From the NCBI RefSeq assembly GCF_020400725.1, contig NZ_JAINVG010000052.1, positions 1 to 51,723 on the forward strand: a stretch of DNA of 51,723 nucleotides, in the 5' to 3' direction. The translations under genes were made by a program, and so were the position numbers. The notes beneath the pieces are model-generated. The model saw only the letters and a list, made by a program, of their open reading frames with translations, was not told where the DNA came from and did not search any database. This stretch comes from Streptomyces sp. NK15101 (GTDB lineage: Bacteria; Actinomycetota; Actinomycetes; Streptomycetales; Streptomycetaceae). Shown one piece after another: positions 14,981 to 25,311 of this stretch (the stretch's first letter is position 1; every line of letters starts with the position of its first letter).

Positions 14981-16615
14981 ATGGCACGCACCAACCCGAT
15001 GCACCTCCTGAAGAACCTCGCCGCCGAGCACGCCGCCGCCCGCCGGCTGAACCTGCCCGTCGACGAGCTGCGCGGCATGCGGGCCGACGTCCTCGGACGC
15101 CGGTCCCTGCTCAAGTACGCCACCGCCGCCGGCATCGCCGTCGGCGTCGGCTCGGCCGTCCCCGCCGCGGCCGCCACCCCCACCCCGCCGGTCAGGAGCA
15201 CGGCCCGGATCGCCGTCGTCGGCGCCGGGATCTCCGGACTCACCGCCGCCCTCACCCTCCAGGACGCCGGCCTGAGCCCGGTGCTGTACGAGGCGAACCC
15301 GTCCAGGGTCGGCGGCCGCATGTGGACCCAGCGGGACCACTGGGCGTACGGCCAGACCTCCGAGATCGGCGGCGAGCTGATCGACACCAGCCACAAGAAG
15401 ATCCTGGAACTCTGCCGCAGGTTCGGCCTCGCCACCGAGGACTTCCTCGGCGGCGGGCCCAACGGGGCCGAGGAGGTCCTCTGGTTCGGCGGCGCCTACT
15501 ACCCGCGCGCCCAGGCCGACGAGGACTTCAACGCCGTCTACCAGGCGTTGCACCGGGACCTGCTGGACGCGGGCGAGGTGAAGTGGAACCAGACCACCCC
15601 CACCGGCACCGCCCTCGACAACATGTCGCTGTACGAGTGGATCGAGACCCGGGTCCCCGGCGGACACTCCTCACCGCTCGGGAAGTTCATCGACGTCGCC
15701 TACAACGTCGAGTACGGCGCCGACACCACCGAACAGTCCTCGCTCGCCCTCGTCCTGCTCATGGGCTACCAGACCAATCCGGGCAACTTCAACGTCTGGG
15801 GCCTCTCCAACGAGCGCTACCACGTCGTCGGCGGCAACGACCGGCTCCCGAACGCCGTCGCCGCGGCGCTCGCCCCCGGCACCCTGCGGATGGGCTGGTC
15901 GCTGACCGCCGTACGGGCCAACGCCGACGGCACCCAGACGCTCACCTTCACCGAGGCGGGCGCCACCCGGACCGTCACCGCCGACCACACGATCCTGTGC
16001 GTCCCGCTGCCGATCCTCCAGCAACTCGACCTCTCCCAGGCCGGATTCGACCCGCTCATGCGCAGCCTCCTGCGGGACGCCCGCATGGGCTACTGCACCA
16101 AGCTCAACATGCAGTTCGGCACCAGGCCCTGGCGCGGCACCGGCCCCTGGCCCGGGGTCTCCGCCGGCGACTGCTTCACCGACGCCGAGGTCCAGCAGAC
16201 CTGGGACACCACCAAGGTCCAGGGCGGCACCGGCGGCATCCTCATCCAGTACGGCGGCGGCAGCCTGGCCCGGAACCTGAACCCGGCCGGGCCGTTCTCC
16301 ACCGAGTCCGACCCGTACGTACGGAACCTGGTCACCCGCTACCTGGCCGGCATCGACGCCTTCTTCCCCGGCACCTCCCGGGCGTACACCGGCCGCGCCC
16401 AGCTCTCCGCCTGGCACAAGAACCCGTACTCCCTCGGCGCGTACTCCTGCTGGCCCGTCGGCTACCTCCACCGGTACGCCGGGTACGAGGGCACGGCCCA
16501 GGGCAACGTCCACATCGGCGGCGAGCACTGTTCGTACGACTTCCAGGGCTTCATGGAGGGCGGCGCGACCGAGGGCGAGCGCGCCGCCCGGGAGGTGATC
16601 GCCGTGCTGCGATGA
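14981..16615 (+). CDS. Tat-exported flavin monoamine oxidase
   Basis: A 544-residue flavin amine oxidase. A twin-arginine motif RRSLLK is at 40-45, followed by a hydrophobic stretch and AAAATP, so the protein is probably exported folded with FAD bound; the 39-residue n-region is long. The FAD dinucleotide motif is IAVVGAGISGL near 76-86, with GGRM at the RVGGRMWTQ segment, and the C-terminal FAD motif includes GGEHCSYDFQGFMEGG. The enzyme oxidises an amine to aldehyde, ammonia and H2O2. Shine-Dalgarno caggagag lies 6 nt before the ATG. It follows the APC permease in one operon. Export is odd beside an importer: it may process amines outside before uptake of products. Confidence 0.9.
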   Translation: MARTNPMHLLKNLAAEHAAARRLNLPVDELRGMRADVLGRRSLLKYATAAGIAVGVGSAVPAAAATPTPPVRSTARIAVVGAGISGLTAALTLQDAGLSPVLYEANPSRVGGRMWTQRDHWAYGQTSEIGGELIDTSHKKILELCRRFGLATEDFLGGGPNGAEEVLWFGGAYYPRAQADEDFNAVYQALHRDLLDAGEVKWNQTTPTGTALDNMSLYEWIETRVPGGHSSPLGKFIDVAYNVEYGADTTEQSSLALVLLMGYQTNPGNFNVWGLSNERYHVVGGNDRLPNAVAAALAPGTLRMGWSLTAVRANADGTQTLTFTEAGATRTVTADHTILCVPLPILQQLDLSQAGFDPLMRSLLRDARMGYCTKLNMQFGTRPWRGTGPWPGVSAGDCFTDAEVQQTWDTTKVQGGTGGILIQYGGGSLARNLNPAGPFSTESDPYVRNLVTRYLAGIDAFFPGTSRAYTGRAQLSAWHKNPYSLGAYSCWPVGYLHRYAGYEGTAQGNVHIGGEHCSYDFQGFMEGGATEGERAAREVIAVLR

Positions 16616-16621
16616 ACCCGG

Positions 16622-18004
16622 TCAGCCGGCCGGCACGATGTTGTGGTTGAAGCGGAACACGTTGTCCGGGTCGTACGCGGCCTTCACGGCGGCGAGCCGG
16701 CGGTAGTTCTCCTCGCCGAAGGAGGAGACGATCCGCTGCTCGCCCTCGGCGCCGACGAAGTTCAGATACGTCGCGTCGAGCGCCCACGGCCGCACGTCGG
16801 CCCGCACGTCGCGCACCCACTGCGTCGCCCGCTCGTCCAGCGCGGGGTCCTCCCAGGTCGCGAACGGGTGCATCGCCCAGGGCGCGGTGCGCCACGGCTG
16901 CGGATACTCGGAGGGCCCCGCGGCCACGGCCCCACCCATCAGGAACAGCACCTGCTGGGTGGCGGTCCCGGCCGGGATCCCCGCGCCGCGCTCGCAGAAG
17001 ACGTCCACGGCCTCGTCGGAGAACTCCCGCAGGTACTCGGCCGACCAGTAGTTCCGCAGCCCCGGCGGGTCGTCCATCATCGACTGCAGGTCCACGTACG
17101 GGATGTCCGTGACGATCTCGACCGCCGGCTTCAGCGCGAACAGCGGCGCCGCGAACTCCCGGAGCTCGGAGACCGGCCCCGCGTACGTGAACAGCGTCCC
17201 GCAGACCAGCTTGCCGACCAGCTCCTCCGGGATGAACGGCTCCGGCGGCGCGGGCAGGTAGATGGCGCCGCCGCCCATCTCGTCGGGCGCGCGGAGGCCG
17301 AGGTCGCGGAAGGTGCGCACCACCTCGGGCGCTTTGTCCGGCAGGAAGAACAGCATCGCGACGCTCGTCCGGGGCAGCGGGTGCAGCCGCATCGTCAGCG
17401 AGGTCGCCACCCCGAAGTTGCCGCCGCCGCCGTGCAGCGCCCAGAACAGCTCCGGGTTCTCCTCCGCGTCCGCGCGGACGTGCTTGCCCTCGGCGGTGAT
17501 CAGGTCGACGGCCAGCAGGTTGTCGCTGGCGAGGCCGAACTTCCGCTCCAGCCAGCCCGATCCGCCGCCCAGCGTGAAGCCGCCGACCCCGGTGGTGGAC
17601 ACCCGCCCGCCGGTCGTCGCCACGTGGAACGGCTGGCAGGCGTGGTCCAGGTGGGCCATGGTCGCCCCGCCCTCGATCCGTACCGTCATGTCCTCCGGGT
17701 CCACGACGACGCCGTGCATCCGGCGGAGGTCCACGATCAGCGCGCCGTCGATCATGGAGGTCCCGGCGACGCTGTGGCCGCCGCCGCGCACCGCGATCGG
17801 CAGCTCGGCCTCCCGGCCGAACAGGATCGCGTTCGACACGTCCGCCTGGGTGGCGCACTGGGCGATCACCGACGGGCGCCGGTCGATCATGCCGTTGTGC
17901 AGGGCACGTGCCTCGTCGTAGCCCGGATGACCGGGGACGATCACCTCACCGGCCAGGTCGTCGACCAGCCCGGCCAGGGCGCTTTCGGATATGTGGGGAG
18001 CCAT
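16622..18004 (-). CDS. FAD-linked oxidoreductase with BBE domain
   Basis: A 460-residue PCMH/BBE flavoenzyme. His77 in the RGGGHSVAG motif is the residue normally bound covalently to FAD C8-alpha. The second flavin segment, GVGGFTLGGGSGWLERKFGL, lacks the Cys found in bicovalent enzymes, so a single covalent link is expected. The C-terminus has a typical BBE segment, AAVKAAYDPDNVFRFNHNI. Such enzymes oxidise alcohols, sugars or natural-product intermediates. The ATG at 18004 has aggggg upstream. The gene converges on the amine oxidase with only 6 bp between the stops and lies 114 bp after the GH15 gene on the same strand. Confidence 0.9.
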   Translation of the reverse strand: MAPHISESALAGLVDDLAGEVIVPGHPGYDEARALHNGMIDRRPSVIAQCATQADVSNAILFGREAELPIAVRGGGHSVAGTSMIDGALIVDLRRMHGVVVDPEDMTVRIEGGATMAHLDHACQPFHVATTGGRVSTTGVGGFTLGGGSGWLERKFGLASDNLLAVDLITAEGKHVRADAEENPELFWALHGGGGNFGVATSLTMRLHPLPRTSVAMLFFLPDKAPEVVRTFRDLGLRAPDEMGGGAIYLPAPPEPFIPEELVGKLVCGTLFTYAGPVSELREFAAPLFALKPAVEIVTDIPYVDLQSMMDDPPGLRNYWSAEYLREFSDEAVDVFCERGAGIPAGTATQQVLFLMGGAVAAGPSEYPQPWRTAPWAMHPFATWEDPALDERATQWVRDVRADVRPWALDATYLNFVGAEGEQRIVSSFGEENYRRLAAVKAAYDPDNVFRFNHNIVPAG

Positions 18005-18118
18005 GGGAGCCCCCCTTTCACGAGGGGCGACAGGACCTTCTCATCGTAGGTCCGGCCCCCGTGGGGTGTCCTGCCGATCGGGCCGGGCCGACCGACGGGA
18101 CGCCCCTGAGCGCGCCCC

Positions 18119-19921
18119 TCAGCCGCCGTACGCGCCGGAGGCGGTGAGCCGCAGCGCCGTGTCGATGAGCGGGACGTGGCTGAAGGCCTGCGGGAAGTTG
18201 CCCACCTGCCGCTGGAGCCGCGGGTCCCACTCCTCGGCGAGCAGCCCGAGGTCGTTGCGGAGCGCGAGCAGCTTCTCGAAGAGCGTGCGCGCCTCGTCGA
18301 CCCGGCCGATCATCGCCAGGTCGTCCGCCAGCCAGAAGGAACAGGCGAGGAACGCGCCCTCGTCGCCCTCCAGGCCGTCCACTCCGGCCTCCTCGCCGGC
18401 CGTCGGGTAGCGCAGCACGAAACCGTCCTCCGTGGACAGCTCGCGCTGGATCGCCTCGATCGTGCCGATGACCCGCTTGTCGTCCGGCGGCAGGAAGCCC
18501 ATCTGCGGGATCAGCAGCAGCGAGGCGTCCAGCTCCTGGGAGCCGTACGACTGGGTGAAGGTGTTGCGCTCCTTGTCGTAGCCCTTCTCGCAGACGTCCC
18601 GGTGGATCTCGTCGCGGAGCTCCTTCCAGCGCTCCAGCGGGCCGTCCGCGTCCCCGGACTCGATCAGCTTGATGGTGCGGTCCACCGCCACCCAGGCCAT
18701 CACCTTGGAGTGCACGAAGTGCCGGCGCGGGCCGCGCACCTCCCAGATGCCCTCGTCGGGCTGGTCCCAGTGGGTCTCCAGGTAGTTGATCAGCTTGATC
18801 TGGAGCAGGGAGGCGTAGTCGTTGCGGGACAGACCCGTCATGTGCGCGAGGTGGAGGGCCTCCGTGACCTCGCCGTAGACGTCCAGCTGGAGCTGGTTCG
18901 CGGCGCCGTTGCCGACCCGGACCGGACCGGAGTTCTCGTACCCCGGCAGCCAGTCGAGCTCCGCCTCGCCGAGCTCCCGCTCGCCCGCGATGCCGTACAT
19001 GATCTGCAGGTTCTCCGGGTCGCCCGCGACGGCGCGCAGCAGCCAGTCCCGCCAGGCGCGGGCCTCCTCGCGGTAGCCGGTGCGGAGCATCGAGGAGAGG
19101 GTGATCGCCGCGTCCCGCAGCCAGGTGTAGCGGTAGTCCCAGTTGCGGACGCCGCCGATCTCCTCCGGCAGCGAGGTCGTCGGCGCGGCGACGATGCCGC
19201 CGGTCGGCGCGTACGTCAGCGCCTTCAGGGTGATCAGCGAGCGGACCACGGCCTCGCGGTAGGGGCCGTGGTACGTGCAGTGCTCGACCCACTCGCGCCA
19301 GAAGTCGGCGGTCGCCTCCAGCGAGCCCTCCGGGTCCGGCAGCGCGGGCGGCTCCTTGTGGGAGGGCTGCCAGGAGAGCGTGAAGGTGATCCGCTCGCCG
19401 GGCGTGACCGTGAAGTCGGAGTACGTCGTCAGGTCCTTGCCGTGGGTCTCCACGGCGGTGTCGAGCCACACCGAGTCGGGCCCGGCGACCGCGACCGTAC
19501 GGTCCCCGACCTTGTGCACCCACGGCACGATTCGGCCGTAGCTGAACCGCATCCGCAGCGAGGAGCGCATCCGCACCCGCCCCGAGACGCCCTCGACGAT
19601 CCGGATCAGCTGCGGCGCGCCGTCGCGCGGCGGCATGAAGTCGGTCACCCGGACCGTGCCGCGCGGGGTGTCCCACTCGGACTCCAGGATCAGCGAGTCG
19701 CCCCGGTAGCGGCGCCGGTCGGCGGGGGCCGGCTCCGCGTCCGCCGGACCCGCCGGACCCACCCGCCAGAATCCGTGCTCCTCGGTGCCGAGGAGGCCGG
19801 CGAAGATCGCGTGTGAGTCGAAGCGGGGGAGACACAGCCAGTCGACGCTCCCGTCCCGGCACACCAGGGCAGCCGTCTGCATGTCTCCGATGAGTGCGTA
19901 ATCCTCGATACGCCCGGCCAC
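18119..19921 (-). CDS. GH15 glucoamylase/trehalase-like glycoside hydrolase
   Basis: A 600-residue protein with the bacterial GH15 plan. An N-terminal beta domain (IEDYALIGDMQTAALVCRDG, DWLCLPRFDS) precedes an alpha/alpha barrel containing GVRNWDYRYTWLRDAA near residue 260 and the C-terminal LLAEEWD segment, which supplies a likely catalytic Glu. Related actinobacterial enzymes are glucan 1,4-alpha-glucosidases or trehalases (mycobacterial Rv2402 type); these cannot be separated by eye. No signal peptide is seen, so it acts in the cytoplasm. GTG 19921 is preferred, with ggag 8 nt upstream; GTG 19930 is an alternative. It is divergent from pyrG. Confidence 0.9.
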   Translation of the reverse strand: MAGRIEDYALIGDMQTAALVCRDGSVDWLCLPRFDSHAIFAGLLGTEEHGFWRVGPAGPADAEPAPADRRRYRGDSLILESEWDTPRGTVRVTDFMPPRDGAPQLIRIVEGVSGRVRMRSSLRMRFSYGRIVPWVHKVGDRTVAVAGPDSVWLDTAVETHGKDLTTYSDFTVTPGERITFTLSWQPSHKEPPALPDPEGSLEATADFWREWVEHCTYHGPYREAVVRSLITLKALTYAPTGGIVAAPTTSLPEEIGGVRNWDYRYTWLRDAAITLSSMLRTGYREEARAWRDWLLRAVAGDPENLQIMYGIAGERELGEAELDWLPGYENSGPVRVGNGAANQLQLDVYGEVTEALHLAHMTGLSRNDYASLLQIKLINYLETHWDQPDEGIWEVRGPRRHFVHSKVMAWVAVDRTIKLIESGDADGPLERWKELRDEIHRDVCEKGYDKERNTFTQSYGSQELDASLLLIPQMGFLPPDDKRVIGTIEAIQRELSTEDGFVLRYPTAGEEAGVDGLEGDEGAFLACSFWLADDLAMIGRVDEARTLFEKLLALRNDLGLLAEEWDPRLQRQVGNFPQAFSHVPLIDTALRLTASGAYGG

Positions 19922-20348
19922 GTGCTTCACTCCAGTCGAACGGCCACGTCCGCCCCTCGGGGCGCTTGCTACGGATGTCTGTGATGCGCGATGTGCGCGA
20001 TGGGTCAACCAGGCCAGTGTGCGGGATGCGGCGACCTGCTGGGCGGGCGATGTGCGAGCAGAATACGTGGCGGCCCTGTGACCTTGGTGACCACACGGGC
20101 AACGCGCTGCTCCACACGGGTGAGCTGCGGCTTTCCCCCTCCCCGACGGCTCCGTCGCCGTCCGTGAACACCCGACTGCCGCGTGTGGCCGGAAGCGGTC
20201 TCCCGATGTCGCTGATACCCTGGTACCCCGTGGACCGGTGGGAAACGGCGACAGCCGAGGACCCCGAAACCGCAGCGACGGCACCCCCCGATTCTTCCGG
20301 AGGGGAAGCCGGCACGCACCTCCAGAACGCGACCACGGGAGCCCCCTC
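19922..20348. other. 427-bp divergent gap between GH15 gene and pyrG
   Basis: Contains the pyrG promoter and a leader of roughly 120 nt. A short direct repeat tgcgcgat occurs twice near 19985-20000. No small gene with convincing codon use is seen, and no pyrimidine attenuator or riboswitch I can recognise. Confidence 0.6.
20216..20221 (+). promoter_or_regulatory. Candidate -10 box for pyrG
   Basis: TACCCT in the gap upstream of pyrG fits TANNNT and would give a leader of about 120 nt. The start of the transcript does not show the run of pyrimidine-sensitive G/C bases used in Bacillus pyrG attenuation. Confidence 0.35.
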
Positions 20349-22004
<1,656 letters not shown>

Positions 22005-22022
22005 TACGGCGCGTTAACGTTG

Positions 22023-22063
22023 CCGGGGTACGGATCCCTCCCAGGGGTCCGTGCCCCGGTTTT
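22023..22063 (+). terminator. Terminator/attenuator between pyrG and Nudix gene
   Basis: ccggggtacgga pairs with tccgtgccccgg (12 pairs including one T-G), loop in between, then tttt. It is 19 nt before the Nudix start, so it could also trim read-through into that gene. Confidence 0.75.
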
Positions 22064-22081
22064 CGTACGAGAGGACTACTG

Positions 22082-22708
22082 ATGCAGGTGCAGGACACCC
22101 CGGAGGAGTGGCAGGTCGTCGCCACCGCCACCCCCTTCAAGGGAAACAAGACGAGTGTCCGCACGGACGACGTGGTCATGCCGGACGGCTCGGTCCACCG
22201 CCGCGACTACCAGGTCCACCCCGGCTCGGTGGCCGTCCTCGCCCTGGACGAGGAGGACCGCGTGGTCGTCCTCCGGCAGTACCGGCACCCCGTGCGGCAG
22301 AAGCTCTGGGAGATCCCCGCCGGGCTCCTCGACGTGCCCGGCGAGAACCCCCTGCACGCGGCCCAGCGCGAGCTGTACGAGGAGGCGCACGTCAAGGCCG
22401 GGGACTGGCGGGTCCTCGCCGACGTCTACACGACGCCCGGCGGCTGCGACGAGGCCGTACGGATCTTCCTGGCGCGGGACCTCGGTGAGGCGGAGGGCGA
22501 GCGCTTCGCGGTCTCGGAGGAGGAGGCCGACATGGAGCTGGCGCGGGTGCCGCTGCCCGAGCTGGTGCGGGGGGTGCTGGCGGGGGAGCTGCACAACAAC
22601 TGTCTGGTGGTGGGGGTGCTTTCGCTGGTGGCGGCGCGGGCGGGCGACGGTCTCGACGCGCTTCGTCCGGCCACGGCTCCTTGGCCGGCCCGCCCCTTCG
22701 AGGCGTAG
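22082..22708 (+). CDS. Nudix hydrolase, ADP-ribose pyrophosphatase type
   Basis: A 208-residue Nudix protein. The box runs from Gly81 to about residue 103 as GLLDVPGENPLHAAQRELYEEA, matching G-x5-E-x7-REUxEE with Ala in place of the usual Gly after EE. The QYRHPVRQKLWEIPAG run before the box and PGGCDE after it are typical of ADP-ribose/ADP-sugar pyrophosphatases, which cut ADP-ribose to AMP and ribose 5-phosphate with Mg2+. ATG 22082 has gagagg about 8 nt upstream. It follows pyrG closely but is separated by a terminator. A repeat element (E2) begins just after its stop. Confidence 0.88.
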   Translation: MQVQDTPEEWQVVATATPFKGNKTSVRTDDVVMPDGSVHRRDYQVHPGSVAVLALDEEDRVVVLRQYRHPVRQKLWEIPAGLLDVPGENPLHAAQRELYEEAHVKAGDWRVLADVYTTPGGCDEAVRIFLARDLGEAEGERFAVSEEEADMELARVPLPELVRGVLAGELHNNCLVVGVLSLVAARAGDGLDALRPATAPWPARPFEA

Positions 22709-22714
22709 CCCTCC

Positions 22715-23116
22715 CGGGTCCGCACCCGGCGGGCCCTCCGCGCGGGCGCACGCCGGCGGGGCGGTGGCCCTCCGCCGTGCGGGGCCCGCACCCGGCGGGG
22801 CGGCGCCTTTCGCCCACCCCCCGTGCGGGCTGCGCCCGGCGGGGCGGTGCCCCCCGCCCCTGCCCGTGTGGGCAGTCGTCCCGCTGGGGCGGGACGGGTG
22901 GGCACACGGGACGGCGCCCTTCAGCGGCGCCTCCGCGCTCCGCGCCTGGACCCGCACCACCAGAGAGCTGGGCACGGGGTGCGGGTCCAGGCGCGTGAGC
23001 CTCGGGCGGCCGGCAAGGGGCGCCGTTCCGTTGTGCCCACCCTCCCCCAAGCTCTCGGCTCCGCTCGAGCAGGGGGGACCCCCTTCGCCCCGGCGGAGCG
23101 ACCGCCCACAACGGGG
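22715..23116 (-). repeat. Composite intergenic repeat, copy E2 (A1-B-A2-D, most complete)
   Basis: Occupies most of the 556-bp gap before the STAND gene. On the + strand it reads D-A2-B-A1. D: several units containing cacccggcggggcgg (22720-22850). A2 hairpin: 22863-22910, outer arms cccgtgtg/cacacggg, inner arms cgtcccgc/gcgggacg. B hairpin: perfect 18-bp stem cgcgcctggacccgcacc (22941-22958) with 22978-22995 and a 19-nt loop. A1: outer arms ccgttgtg (23028-23035) and cacaacgg (23107-23114), with its inside replaced by another hairpin (about 23043-23090). No gene is visible. Confidence 0.85.
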
Positions 23117-23264
23117 GCGCGGTGTGAAGATGTGTTGATCCGATCAGGGGATTCCTCCGCCCTGCTCCGCCAGGTCCCCCTCCCGCCCTGAACTACGCTC
23201 GGAATCGCCCGTGCGGAGCCCCCCGCGGGATCGGCTCGTGCGCAGGTGGACGGGAGCGTGGCCC

Positions 23265-25250
23265 GTGACGGATCAGGCGGTGGCGGCGGCCGGCAGCCGC
23301 CAGTTCTTCGGGCGGCAGCGGGAGTTGAAGGCCCTGCGCGCCGACATCGAACGGACCGGCCTCGACACCCTCACCGGCCGCAAGGCCCCCCGCGCCCGGG
23401 TCCTGCTCATCGCCGGCAAGCCCGGTTCCGGGCGGACGGCTCTCGCCGAGGAGCTGGCCGCCGGCCTCGCCGACCGTTACCCCGACGGCGTCTTCCGCGC
23501 CCGTCTCACCGAGCCCGGCGGCGAACCCGTCCCCACCGCGCGGGCCGCCCAGGAGCTCCTCGCCTCCCTCGGGGTCGCCGAACCACCGGGGGCCGGCGAG
23601 GACGAGCTGACCGAGCTCGTCAGGAACGCCCTCGCCGACCGGCGGGCCGTCCTGCTCCTGGACGACGCCGTCGACGCCGAGCAGGCCGACCCGCTGATCC
23701 CCGACAACCCCGACGCCCTGGTGGTGGGGGTCGCCCGTGGTCCGCTCACCGGCATTCCCGACGTACGGCCCTGCACCCTCGGCGGGCTCGACCCCAAGTC
23801 GGCCATCGAGCTGCTGACGGCCTTCACCGGCTCCGTCCGCATCACCGTCGACCCGCAGGCCGCCGAGGCCCTCGTCGAGGAGTGCGGGGGACTGCCCGCC
23901 GCGGTGGTCCTCGCCGGCGGCTGGCTCTCCATGCAGCCGAAGGCCTCGGTCGCCGACCTCGCCAAGCGGCTGCGCGGGCTGAGCGGCGACCCGCTCACCC
24001 GGACCTTCCTGCTCGCGCACGAGGCGCTGCCCGCCACGGCCGCCCGGATACTGCGATTCCTCGCCCTGGCCCCGCTGGGCCGGGCCGACGCCCACACCGC
24101 CTCCGCCCTGGCCGGCTGCTCGGTCTCGGCGGCCGCGACGACCCTCGCCGACTTCGCCGCCCTCGGGCTCGTCTCGGGCGGCGAGGACGGACAGTACGAG
24201 GTGCGCGCGCATCTCGTCCCCCTCCTTCGCGCCCAGCTGGAGGAGCGCGACCGGCCCGCCGAGGTGCAGCTCGCCCGGGCCCGGATGCTGGAGCGGACCG
24301 TACGGCTCCTCCAGTCCTGCCGTGCGGTCACCGAACCCGAGGGCTCGCCGGCCCGCCGGAAGCTGGCCGGGCTCCCGCGCGCCCTGCGCTTCCCGAACGC
24401 GGCCGCGGGCGCCGCCTGGCTGGACTCCCGGCAGGCCGTGCTGCTCGCCTCCGCCCGGCTCGCCGTCGCCGACGGAGAGCTGGACACCCTCGCCCGCCGT
24501 CTCGTCGCCTCGCTGGTCAGAGCGCTCGCCGCGCACCGGGGCGCGGAGGCCGCCGCTCCCGAGCTGTACGGCCTGCACCGGCTGGTCCTGGACGTGGCCG
24601 AGCGGCGCGGGCTGCACCGCGAGCGGGCCGCGGCCCTGCTCAACCTGGCCGATCTGGATGCCAAGACCGGCAGGACGAAGGACGCCCTGCTGCGATATCG
24701 GTCGGCTTTGGATGCCGGGCGCGCAGCAAATGACCCGTATGCCACCGGTCGCGCAATGGAATCCGTAGGTGGCGCGTATCAGGAGCTGGGGGACTGGCAG
24801 CGGGCCGGCGACTGGTACGGGCGGGCGCTCGCCCAGCGCCTCGCCCGGGACGAGCGCGCCGACCAGGTCCGGCTGTACGCCCGCCTGGGAGCCGTGCAGA
24901 CCTATGCGGGGCGGTACGGGGACGCCCTGCGGAGCTGGCGGGCCGCCGCGGCCGGCCACCGGAGGCTCTCCGATCTCCCGGGCTACGCAAGGGCGTTGAG
25001 CGAGGCGGCCCGGGTCCAGGAGTACGCCGGGCGGCCCGAGGAGTCCCTGCGGACCTGCGAGGAGGCGGTGGAGTGGGCCCGCCGGGCCAAGGACACCCGG
25101 CTCCAGGCCGCGCTCCAGCTGCGGCTGGCGGACACCCTCGACCGGCTCGGCGACCCCGCGGCGGCGGGCCTGCACCGGTCGGCGGCCGAAAGACTGCTGG
25201 AAACGGAACCGGCAGCCTACGAAATCCGCAGTGGCTCCGTCGAAGATTAG
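23265..25250 (+). CDS. STAND-type NTPase with C-terminal TPR repeats
   Basis: A 661-residue signalling ATPase. The nucleotide-binding region starts with RQFFGRQRELKALR; the P-loop reads GKPGSGRT at 51-58, with Arg57 where Lys is normal, and Walker B is AVLLLDD near 129-135. A winged-helix segment (ARILRFLALAPLGRADAHTA) follows, then a long helical region and three or four TPR-like repeats (GRAMESVGGAYQELGDWQRA, then similar units). This is the NB-ARC/TPR half of AfsR-like proteins without the SARP DNA-binding domain. GTG 23265 has gggag 8 nt upstream; in-frame GTGs at 23211 and 23238 lack one. It probably acts as a sensor or scaffold; the partner is unknown. Confidence 0.8.
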   Translation: MTDQAVAAAGSRQFFGRQRELKALRADIERTGLDTLTGRKAPRARVLLIAGKPGSGRTALAEELAAGLADRYPDGVFRARLTEPGGEPVPTARAAQELLASLGVAEPPGAGEDELTELVRNALADRRAVLLLDDAVDAEQADPLIPDNPDALVVGVARGPLTGIPDVRPCTLGGLDPKSAIELLTAFTGSVRITVDPQAAEALVEECGGLPAAVVLAGGWLSMQPKASVADLAKRLRGLSGDPLTRTFLLAHEALPATAARILRFLALAPLGRADAHTASALAGCSVSAAATTLADFAALGLVSGGEDGQYEVRAHLVPLLRAQLEERDRPAEVQLARARMLERTVRLLQSCRAVTEPEGSPARRKLAGLPRALRFPNAAAGAAWLDSRQAVLLASARLAVADGELDTLARRLVASLVRALAAHRGAEAAAPELYGLHRLVLDVAERRGLHRERAAALLNLADLDAKTGRTKDALLRYRSALDAGRAANDPYATGRAMESVGGAYQELGDWQRAGDWYGRALAQRLARDERADQVRLYARLGAVQTYAGRYGDALRSWRAAAAGHRRLSDLPGYARALSEAARVQEYAGRPEESLRTCEEAVEWARRAKDTRLQAALQLRLADTLDRLGDPAAAGLHRSAAERLLETEPAAYEIRSGSVED

Positions 25251-25263
25251 TACTTTGAAAGGC

Positions 25264-25291
25264 TAGACAGGGGGAACTCCTTCATTAGACT
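25264..25291 (+). promoter_or_regulatory. Candidate ald promoter
   Basis: TAGACA (25264-25269), 16-bp spacer, TAGACT (25286-25291), close to the vegetative sigma consensus. It leaves a leader of about 100 nt before ald. Confidence 0.55.
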
Positions 25292-25301
25292 GGGTGAGCC
25301 G

Positions 25302-25311
25302 CGTTCGAACG
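25302..25311. promoter_or_regulatory. Palindrome cgttcgaacg downstream of ald promoter
   Basis: A perfect 10-bp palindrome about 10 bp after the -10 box, well placed to be a repressor operator for ald. The binding protein is unknown; alanine dehydrogenase genes in actinobacteria are often controlled by Lrp/AsnC-type regulators. Confidence 0.35.

Noticed and set aside
12877..16650. Very long open frame (over 1,200 codons) overlapping the permease and oxidase genes on the same strand.
   Set aside because: Arg/Pro/His-rich translation typical of GC-rich shadow frames; the real genes in the other frame have clear family motifs.
22709..23264. An insertion sequence in the Nudix-STAND gap.
   Set aside because: No transposase or target-site duplication is visible; the palindromes belong to the repeat family described.
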